Below are positions 9,162 to 20,354 of a stretch of 64,000 nt of DNA, piece after piece; positions within the stretch are counted from its first letter, which is position 1; each line of letters starts with the position of its first letter. Where the stretch lies: contig CAZLOH010000028.1 of NCBI GenBank assembly GCA_964561105.1, positions 1 to 64,000 of the forward strand. Reading direction: 5' to 3'. A model generated the notes under the pieces. It saw nothing but the letters and a program-made list of their open reading frames with translations. It was not told where the DNA came from and did not search any database. The position numbers were made by a program, and so were the translations under genes. The DNA comes from JADLHS01 sp964561105 (GTDB lineage Bacteria; Verrucomicrobiota; Verrucomicrobiia; Limisphaerales; JADLHS01).

Positions 9162-10238
9162 TCAGTAAACGCCTTCCACGATGGTTTTCTCCATCGCGCC
9201 GAACGGACGGACTTCAGCCACACCGTCCCAAGCGTACGGTTCGCGCGATTGGCGGCGGATGGCTTCGTCCCGTTCGAGGAAGCGCGGCATGAAGAATTCC
9301 TTCGTCAGCGTGGTCAATTCGACGCGACCCCATTGGCCGTAGCCGACCAGCTTCGCTGTATCTTTCGAGTCCACGACGCGGAGGACGGCGCGCGGTTGCG
9401 GGGCGTAGTAGGTGATGGAGAATTTATCCTCCGGCCGGAGCGGCACGCTGGCAGCCAGGCCCATGAGAGTATTGCCGTACGTGGGATAAAACCCGATGCG
9501 CCCTTCGAGCACTTCCTCAACGATGAAGCGCACGTATTGCGGGGCCATGGTTGTCCCACCGCAGAACACCCCGCGGATGCCAGCTTCGTAGAGGTTTACC
9601 TTCTCTGCCAGGGCCTCCAGGAGCTTGGGCGTCGTAAACAAGCCGGCGATCTTGCGGTGCTTGAGCAGGGTCGCGCCCTGATCCACGACGTGTTCCATGT
9701 AGGCTTTGGCCTGGTCAAATTTTTTCCCGGCAATGACCTTCTTCACCCAGCGCGGGTCGAGGTCCACGAAATAACAAGAACTGCCCCGGAAGTTCGCGAG
9801 GTGCTCAATGGCAAGCCGAAGGCGGCGCGGACCGGTCGGACCGACCATCAGCCAGGCGGCGCCGCGCGGAAAATGCTGGTCGCTGATCTTGCCGCTGAAC
9901 TCCTCGTAGTCGGACCGGTAATCGTTCCAACCGATGCGTTGCTTGGGCATACCGGTCGTGCCGCCGGTCTCGAAAATGTTGAAGGGCTTGCCCTTGAACG
10001 GGGCCGGCACCCAGACCTCCGGTTGCAAGTCGCGCAGCGACTCGTCCTGGAAGTGCGGGAACTTCGCGATGAGGTCGGCGAAGGATTTCACCTCCGGGCG
10101 CGGGTCAAAATTTTTCCGCGCCCAATCGAGCCAGTAGGGACAGCCGCTGTCGGGCGAGAAATGCCACGCGATGATTTCGCGCGTGTGGGTGTCGAGCTGG
10201 GCTTGGGCTTTTTGAATGTCAGCGGCGGAGATGGGCAT
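9162..10238 (-). CDS. PaaK-like adenylate-forming ligase
   Basis: 358-residue protein of the AMP-binding superfamily, closest in pattern to phenylacetate-CoA ligases. The phosphate-binding loop is FETGGTTGMPKQRI near residue 90, IRGVFCGGTTMAP forms the mid-domain motif, and FYPTYGNTLMGL resembles the adenine-binding region. It is shorter than PaaK proteins of about 430 residues, and the small C-terminal lid domain looks reduced or absent. It would activate a carboxylic acid as an acyl-adenylate; the acceptor and substrate are unknown. No operon partner is evident, with clpS 84 bases downstream on the same strand. Confidence 0.75.
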   Translation of the reverse strand: MPISAADIQKAQAQLDTHTREIIAWHFSPDSGCPYWLDWARKNFDPRPEVKSFADLIAKFPHFQDESLRDLQPEVWVPAPFKGKPFNIFETGGTTGMPKQRIGWNDYRSDYEEFSGKISDQHFPRGAAWLMVGPTGPRRLRLAIEHLANFRGSSCYFVDLDPRWVKKVIAGKKFDQAKAYMEHVVDQGATLLKHRKIAGLFTTPKLLEALAEKVNLYEAGIRGVFCGGTTMAPQYVRFIVEEVLEGRIGFYPTYGNTLMGLAASVPLRPEDKFSITYYAPQPRAVLRVVDSKDTAKLVGYGQWGRVELTTLTKEFFMPRFLERDEAIRRQSREPYAWDGVAEVRPFGAMEKTIVEGVY

Positions 10239-10239
10239 A

Positions 10240-10706
10240 CGATTGAGATGGAAATTAGTTGGTAAACATGACGACCGGCCTCACCCCGGCCCTCTCCCCC
10301 AGGAGAGGGAGAAATGGTCGCCGGTCATTGGCGAATCGGCTGGCAACGGGCCGAGCAGGTGCTCGGCGCTCCGGTTCATGGCAAGCTTCGACCTCCAACA
10401 TTGGTCGCGCATCGGGGCCATGATGCGCACCAAAACCTGTCACCCGGCCTTCGGCCATCCTCCCCCCATCCGATGGGGAGATATTTCTCCCAACCCAAGT
10501 TCGCGCTTTGATCCCTTGAACCGTAGCAGCCGACGCGAGTCGGCTCAAACTTCCCTCCCTGTCCAGATGGAGCGGACTCACGTCCGCTGCTACGAGGCTC
10601 ATGGAAAGGGCAGGGTGAGGGGACAGTTCATGGTGTGGGCGAGCGTCGCGCCGAGAATTCGAGGACGAGGACGAGAACGACGATGAGGACGGAAAAAATG
10701 GCAGAT
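10240..10706. repeat. Composite palindromic repeat, copy 1
   Basis: 468 bases without a gene. The core is a long hairpin (10523-10593): GTAGCAGCCGACGCGAGTCG...CGGACTCACGTCCGCTGCTA, with smaller nested palindromes. It is preceded by GGGGAGATATTTCTCC and other stem-like pieces (10280-10310, 10360-10375). A second copy lies at 12975-13150 in the same orientation. The two copies bracket the MFS and nucleotidyltransferase genes. Confidence 0.85.
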
Positions 10707-12182
10707 TCATTCCTTCACTCCTTCTTTCGGCTCGGGCAGCCACTGCGTCAGGATCGCGCCAATCAGGGTGTACCCGCCCGCCACGCATGCGCCGACGATG
10801 GCGATTTTCGACGCGCTGGGCGGAGTAGCGGCCGAAAAGGTAATCGTCAACCACGCCGCGGCCGTGCCGAGGACGCGACCGCCAATGTTGGCGGCAAAGC
10901 TTTCGCCCGTGCCCCGCAGGTGCAGCGGGAAGACCAGCGGAATATAATTTCCCCAGAAACTGAATTGCGCCACGGCAAAGAACGCCGTGACAAAAATGCC
11001 CGCCTTGATCCAAACCAGCGAGCCGGGGTTGCCCAGCGTGGTGGAGATCCACCAGAAGAACAACGGCACAAACAGGAGCGCGGGAAGCTGAAACACCCGC
11101 AGCAGGGTGCGCCGGCTCACGATGCTCACGGCCAGCAACGCGAAGGCGAAGCGGCCGACGAGTCCGCCGATTTCCTGCCAGATGGCCACCTTGGCAACTG
11201 CTTTGTCCGAGGCATTACCGGCAATCTGGCGTTTCTGGCCGGCGGTCAATTCCGGTTTGCCAGCGGCTTTGGCGGCGGCGGCAGCCTCGCCCACGGCGGC
11301 TTTGGCGGTGGCAATCATGGCGGTGTGCCCGCCTTCGGTCGGGGAGCCGACGCGTTGGGCGCCGAGGATTTGCGGGAGTTGCTGAATCGCGCCGAACGCG
11401 ATGCCGTAACTGGTGGCAAAGACGAGCGTGGTGAGCACGGTGGTGCGACGAAGCTCCGGACTGAACAACTCGGCGAGGCTGGGTCGCTTGAGCTGGCCGG
11501 CGTTGCGTTTGCGCTCCCATTCCGGCGACTCGGGCAGGAACGGGCGAATACAGATGAGAGGGATCGCCGGAATGACGCCGGAGATGAGCGTGTAACGCCA
11601 GGCTTCGTGGCCGCCATGAATGGCGGGCAGGTCCAGGGCGAGTTTGGCGGCAACCACATTCATCACGCCCACGAGCAGGCCGCCGAACGACGAGAACGCC
11701 TGCGTGTAGCCGAGCACTTTTTCGCGCTGTTCGCGTTGCGGAAACAGTTCCGCCAGCCACGCCACGGCGGCGACGAATTCCACGCACACACCGATGAACA
11801 CGAGGCAGCGGAGCACGAGCAGTTGAGGCAGCGAGGTGGCAAAACCGGAGGCCGTAGCGGCGGCGGCATAGAGAAAAATGCTGAACGTGAGCACGCGACG
11901 GCGGCCCAGCCGGTCCGTGAGGTAACCGCCCAGCAAACCGAACACGCCACCGGCGAGAGCGGGCACAAAGAACAAAAGGCGCGCCCAATGACTGAAGGCC
12001 GCCGACCCGGGTACGAGCAGCGGCAAGCCGTCCGGCCCGAGGCCGCCGAGCGCGGCGAGCGCCGGCTTGATGACCAGCGGCAACATGAGCAGTTCGTAGA
12101 TGTCGAACGCAAAGCCGATGGCGGCGATGAGGCAGATGAGCCACTGGGTGCGGGTGAGGCGGGGCGTGGATGAGGTGGTCAT
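10707..12182 (-). CDS. MFS transporter
   Basis: About 491 residues and many hydrophobic segments, consistent with 10-12 membrane helices in the inner membrane. After helix 2 there is the MFS loop motif GYLTDRLGRRRVL. The pattern RPFLPESPEW before the central loop is typical of sugar/metabolite symporters of this superfamily. One soluble loop (about 280-350) is unusually long and Ala-rich (AKAAVGEAAAAAKAAGK). ATG 12182 (MTTSSTPRLTR) is chosen over an upstream start because it sits just before the first charged segment and helix. The substrate is not identifiable. It follows the nucleotidyltransferase gene by 10 bases. Confidence 0.85.
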   Translation of the reverse strand: MTTSSTPRLTRTQWLICLIAAIGFAFDIYELLMLPLVIKPALAALGGLGPDGLPLLVPGSAAFSHWARLLFFVPALAGGVFGLLGGYLTDRLGRRRVLTFSIFLYAAAATASGFATSLPQLLVLRCLVFIGVCVEFVAAVAWLAELFPQREQREKVLGYTQAFSSFGGLLVGVMNVVAAKLALDLPAIHGGHEAWRYTLISGVIPAIPLICIRPFLPESPEWERKRNAGQLKRPSLAELFSPELRRTTVLTTLVFATSYGIAFGAIQQLPQILGAQRVGSPTEGGHTAMIATAKAAVGEAAAAAKAAGKPELTAGQKRQIAGNASDKAVAKVAIWQEIGGLVGRFAFALLAVSIVSRRTLLRVFQLPALLFVPLFFWWISTTLGNPGSLVWIKAGIFVTAFFAVAQFSFWGNYIPLVFPLHLRGTGESFAANIGGRVLGTAAAWLTITFSAATPPSASKIAIVGACVAGGYTLIGAILTQWLPEPKEGVKE

Positions 12183-12192
12183 GGTGGAATTG

Positions 12193-12672
12193 CTATTCAC
12201 GTTCCTGGAGCAAGGCTTCCAATTCGGCGAGCGCCTCAAGATCTTTTGGCCGCCCGGCGGCGCGTTTCAATTTGATCAACGTCCGCAAATCAACGCACTT
12301 GAATTTCACGCCGAACGCCTTCACGTCGAACGAATGCGGCAGCAAATCACGGTAGCCACCGCCACCGGTGACTTCGCCAAGCAGATCCAAGTCGCCGAGT
12401 TTGGTGGTGAGCGTGAAGTTCAGCCCGTTGCGCAGGGTGCTTGCGTCGAGCACAAACGGCAATCCTTCCGGTGCCTCGCGCAGATACGGTTTGAAGGGCT
12501 TCAGCGCGGTGGCGATGCGGTTGTGATTCGCCGGGGACCTCGCATAAACAATATCCACGTCGTAGGTCAGCCGCGCCGCGCCGTGGACGATGCCGGCGAC
12601 GCCGCCGACGAGGATGAATTCAATTCCTCCCCGGACGAGTGTTGGCAACAGCTTGTCAAACTCGGCGCTCAT
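12193..12672 (-). CDS. Nucleotidyltransferase-fold protein (AbiEii/MNT-like)
   Basis: 159 residues. The N-terminal nucleotidyltransferase signature is clear: ILVGGVAGIVHGAARLTYDV then D (GG...H G..R.T.D.D), with the two acidic residues that bind metal. Later RTLIKLKRAAGRPKDLEAL matches the C-terminal helix of small AbiEii-like and MNT-type proteins. Its start codon overlaps the stop of a 61-residue gene (ATGA). Such two-gene pairs often behave as toxin-antitoxin or regulatory modules. Here that is inference from architecture only. Confidence 0.8.
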   Translation of the reverse strand: MSAEFDKLLPTLVRGGIEFILVGGVAGIVHGAARLTYDVDIVYARSPANHNRIATALKPFKPYLREAPEGLPFVLDASTLRNGLNFTLTTKLGDLDLLGEVTGGGGYRDLLPHSFDVKAFGVKFKCVDLRTLIKLKRAAGRPKDLEALAELEALLQERE

Positions 12673-12854
12673 GGTTTCCGTGCGATGCGGATGCGTTGGC
12701 CTGCGCGACGCAACTTCGCGGCGAAGCCGGCAAAGCGCGCGAACTTCTGGAGCCGCTCACCCGGCGTGAGCTTGAGGTTCGCCCGCAGCAACGAACGGTC
12801 AACGTCCCGCAGATAAACGGCGACGACGGGGTCAGTCACGCGCTTTGCTTTCAT
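12669..12854 (-). CDS. Small partner of nucleotidyltransferase (antitoxin-like)
   Basis: 61-residue basic protein starting MKAKRVTDPVVAVYLRDVD, with LLRANLKLTPGERLQKFARF forming a likely helical segment. The ...YLRDVDRSLLRANL... pattern is seen in short proteins encoded directly upstream of nucleotidyltransferase genes. The four-base overlap ATGA with the next gene supports coupled translation. No known DNA-binding motif is visible, so the antitoxin role is a guess from position. Confidence 0.65.
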   Translation of the reverse strand: MKAKRVTDPVVAVYLRDVDRSLLRANLKLTPGERLQKFARFAGFAAKLRRAGQRIRIARKP

Positions 12855-13174
12855 TCGCTAGCGAAGATGCCCGAAGCCCGGCGGCGAGTAAACTTTGGCC
12901 GCGATGAGGCGGATGTGCCATTGAGTGCGGGTAAGTTTCATGAGTTGGCTGGAAGGAGTGTGTTTTGACGCCCGCCCTCAACCTGACCGTTTCCACCGGG
13001 GAGAGAATTCTCCGAAAGCCTTTTTGCGCTTTGAACCCTTGAACCGTAGCAGCCGACGTGAGTCGGCTCAAACTTCCCTCCCGGTCCAGAGGGAGCGGAC
13101 TCACGTCCGCTGCTCCGAGGTTCCGGGGGAGGGCAGGTTGACTGGCCGGTTCATGGAATGGGCGGAGGCGCATT
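12855..13174. repeat. Composite palindromic repeat, copy 2
   Basis: 320 bases with no gene. The hairpin core at 13046-13116 (GTAGCAGCCGACGTGAGTCG...CGGACTCACGTCCGCTGCTC) matches copy 1 at 10523-10593 almost base for base. Flanking similarity extends from CCGGGGAGAGAATTCTCC (about 12997) through GCGCTTTGAACCCTTGAACC to TTCATGGAATGGGCGG (about 13165). The right arm ends CTCC rather than CTAC. Confidence 0.85.
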
Positions 13175-14920
<1,746 letters not shown>

Positions 14921-14929
14921 GGGAAATGG

Positions 14930-17245
14930 TTAGTTGGAATTCACTTTGATGTTGTCAATGTACACCCGCATGTCTTGCGGCGAGAAACCGAACAACCCGG
15001 GCGAACCTTGCCGGTGCGCGGTGCGATGCTCCACTTCGAGCGTCCAGGCGGCGGGTTCGGATTCGCCACGCGGCCAGACTTTGGCGCGCACCACGCCGGT
15101 GCCGTCCGCCGCGATGTCCACGCGGGATTTGAGGTGATACCACACGTTGGGTTTCCATTTGAAATCCACCGCCTTGCGCAGGCGCTCGAAGTTGGAGCTG
15201 ATCTCCAGTTTCTGGTCGTTGCCTTTGAGCACAATCGCGTAACGCTGGTTGATGATGCCCACCTCGGACATCTTGCGCCGGTTGCCATCGCTCATCACGT
15301 CGGCCTCCATCGTGTAATTCTTTGCGTCCGGCGCGCCGAGGAAGACGGTGGCGCGCTGGAAGAATTTGTTTTCAATCGTCTTGGTCAGGCATTTGGTGCC
15401 GTCCTTCTCGCGCACCTCAAATTTGAACCGCGCCCCGATCCACGGCAGCGGCGGATAGTCAAAGGCGACTTCTTCGATGCGGTTGGTCTCGGCGAGGGCG
15501 AACGATTCGAAATCCTCACTCAAGGGAAGATAGGGCAGAATCCGCCCGCGGATGTAGCCTTTCAAGTTGCCGGCGGAAGCCTCGAACGCACCGGCGGAAG
15601 GCTTCGTCGCCGGATTGGCCACGAGCTTGCCCGACGCATCGAATTCGCCGTTCATGCGCGCCTTCACCTTGGCGGTGGGCGGAATGAACGAAGCCCACTT
15701 CAGCTTGGCAACGTCCTGGATCTCCGCCACCGGGAAACCATTGGCATCAATGGAACGCGCGCGGAATGTCGCCGACTGGCCTGGCCGCAGGACGACTTCG
15801 GCGGGGATGATTTGCAGCGACTCTGCCGGTCCGGGAGCTGGCTGTTGCTCCTGAGCAATCGGCTTGGGCAGGTGCGAGCTGTCGCCCCGCTGGCCCCAGC
15901 AATACAGATACCTGGCGGTTTGCAGGTAGAGCTTGCCGTTGTAGGCCACGGGCGTACCGAAGCAGCGGCCATCCACTGCGGCGTGCTGGAGAATCTCCGG
16001 CTGATCTCCCGGCTTGATGATATAAAACGCGCCTTTCGTCCCGGCCTCACTGACTTCGCTGCCGCCTTTGCCGGCCGGATCATCGAGCAGCGGCACGTAT
16101 AACTTGCCGTCCGCGTAAAACGGACTCGAGTTGCGTTGCTCAATCCCGAGCTTGAGTTTCCATTTGATCTGGCCGGTGTTCGCATCCACCGCGCACAAAT
16201 CACCCTTCTCAGCGACGACATAAACCATGTCATCCACCAGGATCGGCGAACTGGTCGAGGTGGAAACGTCCGCCGCCCAGACCTCGAGTTTGTCTCGTTC
16301 GAACACCACGGGGCCGGCCGCGGCACTGGCGGGTTCGGCCTCGGGGATTTTCAGCGCCACCAACTGACCCGGCTCATAGGGCACGCCGAAGATGGCGATG
16401 AGTTTGTCCTTATGCACGAGAACGGTGGCATTGATGCCCGCGCGAAAAAGATGCACGCGCCAGAGTGGTTCGCCGGTGCGGGCGTTGACGCAGACCACGC
16501 TGCCATCACCGGTGGAGGCGTAAAACACCCGTTTGCCGTGCTGCCAGCCGAACACCGGCATGGAAAACGAATTGTCGTGCGGCCGTTCCGCCGGCGTGCT
16601 GGCCCAGACAAATTCGCCGGTGTTCTTGTCGAAGGCGTAGAAGCGGTCGCTGGCCGGGCCGTTGGCGCCCCAGTTGGCGGTGATGCCGCGCGTGATCAGC
16701 AGGTCGCCATCAATCACTGGCGAGGCGGTGCGACCGTTCGGAAAGGTCATCCGACCGAACTCCTCCATCAACGAATGTTTCCACAACAGTTTTCCGTCCG
16801 GCGTGAATCCGGCGAGGATGCCCTGCGTGCCTTGCATGAACACATTGCCGGTTTCGGGATCAATCACCGGTGAGGCCGTGGCGTAGCGCAAGTAAATGAT
16901 GTCGCTCAGGAAATCGTTGTAAAGCTGCTGCCAGAGTTTCTTGCCGGTGGCCGCGTCAAAGCAACCGATGCCCTCCTGCAAATCCGCGCCCTGACCCTGG
17001 TAGCCCATGATGAAGAGTTTCCCATTGGCGATGACCGGCGTGGATGCGCCCGGGAAATCCGCCCGCCACAGCGGATGCTCCGGGTCAATATGATCCGGCA
17101 GACCGGTTTCGCGGGAGACACCGCATTGTTCGGGACCACGCCAACTCAGCCAGCCGCTGACCGATGCGGCGTTGGCGGAGGTGAGACCGATGGCGAGGAG
17201 TGCCGCCAGGAGAGCCGGAGTGGAGATGTTTGATTTCGCGTTCAT
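14930..17245 (-). CDS. PQQ-binding-like beta-propeller protein with C-terminal lectin-like domain
   Basis: 771 residues. Signal peptide of about 27 residues ending TSANA. Residues about 35-480 form a propeller with repeats such as PVIANGKLFIMGY, GIGCFDAATGKKLWQQL, RFYAFDKNTGEFVW, DGSVVCVNARTGEPLW and DLCAVDANTGQIKWK. After an Ig-like stretch (AEVVLRPGQSATFRAR) the last 200 residues resemble a concanavalin/LamG-type fold: FESFALAETNR, ATVFLGAPDAKNYTMEADV, WYHLKSRVDI and a final VYIDNIKVN. It is probably periplasmic or outer-surface; ligand unknown. It is the first gene of a two-gene operon with the 581-residue propeller protein. Confidence 0.87.
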   Translation of the reverse strand: MNAKSNISTPALLAALLAIGLTSANAASVSGWLSWRGPEQCGVSRETGLPDHIDPEHPLWRADFPGASTPVIANGKLFIMGYQGQGADLQEGIGCFDAATGKKLWQQLYNDFLSDIIYLRYATASPVIDPETGNVFMQGTQGILAGFTPDGKLLWKHSLMEEFGRMTFPNGRTASPVIDGDLLITRGITANWGANGPASDRFYAFDKNTGEFVWASTPAERPHDNSFSMPVFGWQHGKRVFYASTGDGSVVCVNARTGEPLWRVHLFRAGINATVLVHKDKLIAIFGVPYEPGQLVALKIPEAEPASAAAGPVVFERDKLEVWAADVSTSTSSPILVDDMVYVVAEKGDLCAVDANTGQIKWKLKLGIEQRNSSPFYADGKLYVPLLDDPAGKGGSEVSEAGTKGAFYIIKPGDQPEILQHAAVDGRCFGTPVAYNGKLYLQTARYLYCWGQRGDSSHLPKPIAQEQQPAPGPAESLQIIPAEVVLRPGQSATFRARSIDANGFPVAEIQDVAKLKWASFIPPTAKVKARMNGEFDASGKLVANPATKPSAGAFEASAGNLKGYIRGRILPYLPLSEDFESFALAETNRIEEVAFDYPPLPWIGARFKFEVREKDGTKCLTKTIENKFFQRATVFLGAPDAKNYTMEADVMSDGNRRKMSEVGIINQRYAIVLKGNDQKLEISSNFERLRKAVDFKWKPNVWYHLKSRVDIAADGTGVVRAKVWPRGESEPAAWTLEVEHRTAHRQGSPGLFGFSPQDMRVYIDNIKVNSN

Positions 17246-17379
17246 GGCAATTCAGTTCCCGGCAACGCGATTCCCCGCGCCGCCACAACCCATTTTTGAG
17301 ACCGCAAAAGAATGGGCAACCACGATTCTCTTTGCAACCGAATAATACTTACACGTATGATCATGTCCGCACCCGACTC
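17246..17379. promoter_or_regulatory. Divergent promoter region, PQQ operon / marR
   Basis: 134 bases between the leftward PQQ operon and the rightward MarR gene. A rightward candidate promoter is TTGCAA (17332-17337), 18 bases, TATGAT (17356-17361), which would leave a leader of about a dozen bases. An imperfect symmetric stretch ACACGTATGATCATGT (17351-17366) overlaps it and could be a MarR operator. These are visual assignments. Confidence 0.35.
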
Positions 17380-17871
17380 ATGACGTCCACAAAGAAAAAA
17401 AAGACTTCCCCGCCGCTGGATTCGCCGGAGCGCCGCCGGTTGCCGTTGCTCCTGCGCCAGTCTTGGTACGGGTTGAACCAGGCGTTGCGCCGCCGGATCG
17501 CGCATCTGGATTTGACGCCGGACCAATTCACGGTCATGCGCACTCTGCTCGAACAGCACGGCATCACCCAACGCCAACTGGCGTCGTCGATCAGCAGCGA
17601 CCCCAACACCGTGGCGGCGCTGGTGAACCGCATGGAAAAAGCGAGTCTGGTCGAGCGCGAAACCCACGAGCAGGATCGCCGGGCCAACCGGTTGGGCGTG
17701 AGCCGGCGGGGGAAGGAAAAATACGAGCAAGCCCGGGCGGTGGCCGTGGCGCTTCAGGCGGAAGTTCTGGCCGCGCTGCCGGCGGCGGGACGCGAGCGAT
17801 TTCTGGCGCAACTGGAGCTGGTGGCGGAAGCCTGCCGTGCCGCCGCCACCCATTCCACCCGGCGAAAATGA
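17380..17871 (+). CDS. MarR family transcriptional regulator
   Basis: 163 residues, cytoplasmic DNA-binding dimer by family. The winged helix-turn-helix is clear: LDLTPDQFTVMRTLLEQHG, then ITQRQLASSISSDPNTVAAL, then VNRMEKASLVERETHEQDRR and LGVSRRGKEKYEQA (wing and final helix). ATG 17380 is chosen because MTSTKKKKTSPP is a normal short leader and the upstream frame runs into the promoter region. Its divergent position makes the two secreted propeller proteins, or its own gene, plausible targets. Confidence 0.9.
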   Translation: MTSTKKKKTSPPLDSPERRRLPLLLRQSWYGLNQALRRRIAHLDLTPDQFTVMRTLLEQHGITQRQLASSISSDPNTVAALVNRMEKASLVERETHEQDRRANRLGVSRRGKEKYEQARAVAVALQAEVLAALPAAGRERFLAQLELVAEACRAAATHSTRRK

Positions 17872-17926
17872 CGCGGCCGCGCGCGGCCCTTGCCCTGCAC
17901 CGGCGCGCTTGGCAACATGACCGCAG

Positions 17927-19099
17927 ATGCGCGAGCAATTCCGGGCCTGGGCGGAAAATCTGGAGACATTCGTTCTCGAAGTCATCTTCGAGGAACGACA
18001 TGACACCCGCGCGGTCATCATGCGAGGCATACTCTTCGGCGGCTCGAAGGTATTCGCCCTGGCGGTAAAGCTCCGCCGCTTCCTCTACAATGTCCGCATC
18101 CTGCGCGACACCACGCTCGGAGTGCAGGTGATTGCCGTGGGCAATCTGACCGTCGGCGGCACGGGCAAGACCCCCGTGGTCGAGAAATTTGCGCGCGAGT
18201 TGCGCGACGCCGGACGCAACGTGGCCATCCTCTCGCGCGGCTATCGGTCCAAACCGCCGCCCTTTCACGTCTGGTTGCAGAACAAACTCTTCTTTCGCGA
18301 GGACACCACGCCGCCGCGCATCGTTTCGGACGGCCGGTCGTTGTTGCTCGATTCCGAAATGGCCGGGGACGAACCGCACATGCTCGCATCCAACTTGAAG
18401 GACGTGGTGGTGCTGGTGGACAAGGACCGCGTGAAGAGCGGGCGGTATGCGATCGAGAAGTTTGGTTGTGACACGCTGTTGCTGGACGACGGCTACCAGT
18501 ATTGGGATTTGCGCGGCCGCCGGCACGACGTGGTGTTGATTGACCGCCAGCAGCCCTTTGGCAATGAACATCTCCTGCCGCGTGGCACCTTGCGGGAACC
18601 GCCGTCTCATCTCGCCCGCGCAAACACCATCTTCATCACCAAGAGCGACGGCCAGACTGAAGAATTGCGCCGCCGCATCACGTCCCTGAATCCCGAGGCC
18701 GCCATCATCGAGTGCGTGCATAGTCCGATGTATCTGGAAGACGTGTTCACGGGCGAGCGCCAGACGCTCGACTTCATCAAAGGCCGGCAGGTGGCCTCGT
18801 TGAGCGGCATCGCCCAGCCGGAAAGTTTCGAGCAAAGCCTGGTAAAATTGGGCGCGGACCTGGTCTATTCCAAACGCTTTGCCGATCATCACCGTTTCAG
18901 CCAGCAGGAAATCCTCAACACCATCAACCGCAGCAAAAAACGGCAGGCGGAGCTGATCATCACCACGCAAAAAGATGCCGTGCGTTTCCCCAAGCTGGAC
19001 CGGCGCGATCTGCCGATCCTGTTCATGCGGGTGGAAATCAACATCGTCAGCGGCGCGGAAGACTTCCGCGATTGCGTGCGCAAGATTTGTTTCCGATGA
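17927..19099 (+). CDS. lpxK: Tetraacyldisaccharide 4'-kinase
   Basis: Phosphorylates the 4' position of the lipid A precursor at the inner face of the inner membrane. 390 residues with Walker A GNLTVGGTGKTP near residue 73, LSRGYRSK, DEPHMLA, DTLLLDDGYQYWDL, LLPRGTLREPPSHLARA and a late ITTQKDAVRFP. The N-terminal hydrophobic stretch around FGGSKVFALAV fits the membrane anchor, and the N-terminus is longer than in most family members. It is evidence for a lipopolysaccharide-type outer membrane. The heptosyltransferase gene follows 82 bases downstream. Confidence 0.95.
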   Translation: MREQFRAWAENLETFVLEVIFEERHDTRAVIMRGILFGGSKVFALAVKLRRFLYNVRILRDTTLGVQVIAVGNLTVGGTGKTPVVEKFARELRDAGRNVAILSRGYRSKPPPFHVWLQNKLFFREDTTPPRIVSDGRSLLLDSEMAGDEPHMLASNLKDVVVLVDKDRVKSGRYAIEKFGCDTLLLDDGYQYWDLRGRRHDVVLIDRQQPFGNEHLLPRGTLREPPSHLARANTIFITKSDGQTEELRRRITSLNPEAAIIECVHSPMYLEDVFTGERQTLDFIKGRQVASLSGIAQPESFEQSLVKLGADLVYSKRFADHHRFSQQEILNTINRSKKRQAELIITTQKDAVRFPKLDRRDLPILFMRVEINIVSGAEDFRDCVRKICFR

Positions 19100-19181
19100 A
19101 GGTCCGGGGCGAGGAGTCGAACTGCGGGGGTCAATCCGGCGGGGGTCGCCGCCCAATTGGTCGAGCCAGCCGAACGCGATC

Positions 19182-20354
19182 ATGACCGTGAGCTTTCAGC
19201 CGTCTCCCCGGCGGATTCTGGTGCGCGGCGTCAACTGGCTCGGCGATGCGGTGATGACGACGCCCGCACTGATCCGCTTGCGCGAGAAATTTGCCGGCGA
19301 CCACATCGCGCTGCTGACGCCGGAAAAATTGCGCGAGCTTTGGACGCCACATCCGGCCGTGGACGAGGTGATCAGTTTCGCGCCGGGCGACGGGGTCTGG
19401 CGAAGCGGCCGGCAACTGCGGGCTGGCCAGTTCGATCTTGCCCTCGTGCTGCCCAACTCGCCGCGCTCGGCCATGGAAACATGGCTCGCGAGGATTCCGC
19501 AGCGCATCGGTTACGCCCGACCTTGGCGGAACTTTTTCCTCACGCAGGCAATTCCCGCCCGGCCCGGTCAGGTGCGGATGCGCAAATTGACGCCGGCCCA
19601 GATCCGGAAGCGCATTGCGAGCAAGCCGGACCACGCCACGGGTTTCACGGTCAAGGCGGCCACCGCGCACCAATTGTACGAGTATCTGCATCTCGTGGCC
19701 AGGCTGGGAGCCAGCGCCGAGCCAACAGCGCCAAAGCTGATGGTCACGCCGGCGGAGGAAGAAGCCGCAGTGCGGAAATTTCGGCTGACCAAAATGCTCG
19801 CGGACGCCCGACCGATCTTCGGTTTGAATCCCGGGGCCGAATACGGCCCGGCCAAGCGTTGGCCGGTGGCCAGTTTTATCGCGGCGGCCCGGGAGATTCA
19901 GCGCCAGACGAATTGCTTATGGCTCATCCTCGGCGGCCAAAGCGATGTGCTGCTGGCCGAACAGATTCGTTCCGCGCTCCCGGACTCATCGCCGAAGACT
20001 GATGTCGGAGAGTCCCCACCGACCGCACTCAACCTGGCCGGTCAGACTTCGCTGCGCGAACTCATGGCCCTTCTGAAAACCTGCCGCGTGTTGCTGACCA
20101 ACGACACCGGGCCGATGCACGTGGCCGCCGCCTTGGGGACGCCGGTCGTCGTTCCGTTTGGCAGCACGTCGCCGGAACTGACCGGCCCCGGGTTGCCCGC
20201 CGACCGACGGCATCGTTTTTTGAAATCGGGCGTGCCCTGTTCACCCTGTTTCCGCCGCGAGTGCCCGATAGATTTCCGCTGCATGAACGGCATCCCCAGC
20301 GAGCGGGTGGTGCAGGCGGTATTGCAGGTGGTGGGCGAGCAAGCGGACAGTTGA
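19182..20354 (+). CDS. waaF: ADP-heptose--LPS heptosyltransferase II-like glycosyltransferase
   Basis: 390 residues of the GT9 family. ILVRGVNWLGDAVMTTPAL is the N-terminal signature. The nucleotide-sugar binding region has GLNPGAEYGPAKRWP. LLTNDTGPMHVAAALGTPVV and PFGSTSPELTGP follow. The Cys-rich CSPCFRRECPIDFRCMNGI near the end is typical of WaaF-type enzymes. The start at ATG 19182 (MTVSFQPSPRRILVRG) is preferred because upstream residues read out of the lpxK end. It likely adds heptose to the LPS core, together with lpxK. Confidence 0.88.
   Translation: MTVSFQPSPRRILVRGVNWLGDAVMTTPALIRLREKFAGDHIALLTPEKLRELWTPHPAVDEVISFAPGDGVWRSGRQLRAGQFDLALVLPNSPRSAMETWLARIPQRIGYARPWRNFFLTQAIPARPGQVRMRKLTPAQIRKRIASKPDHATGFTVKAATAHQLYEYLHLVARLGASAEPTAPKLMVTPAEEEAAVRKFRLTKMLADARPIFGLNPGAEYGPAKRWPVASFIAAAREIQRQTNCLWLILGGQSDVLLAEQIRSALPDSSPKTDVGESPPTALNLAGQTSLRELMALLKTCRVLLTNDTGPMHVAAALGTPVVVPFGSTSPELTGPGLPADRRHRFLKSGVPCSPCFRRECPIDFRCMNGIPSERVVQAVLQVVGEQADS

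Noticed and set aside
10635..12173. 512-codon Arg/Glu/Gly-rich open frame opposite the MFS transporter
   Set aside because: Composition typical of an antisense frame of a membrane protein gene; no motif.
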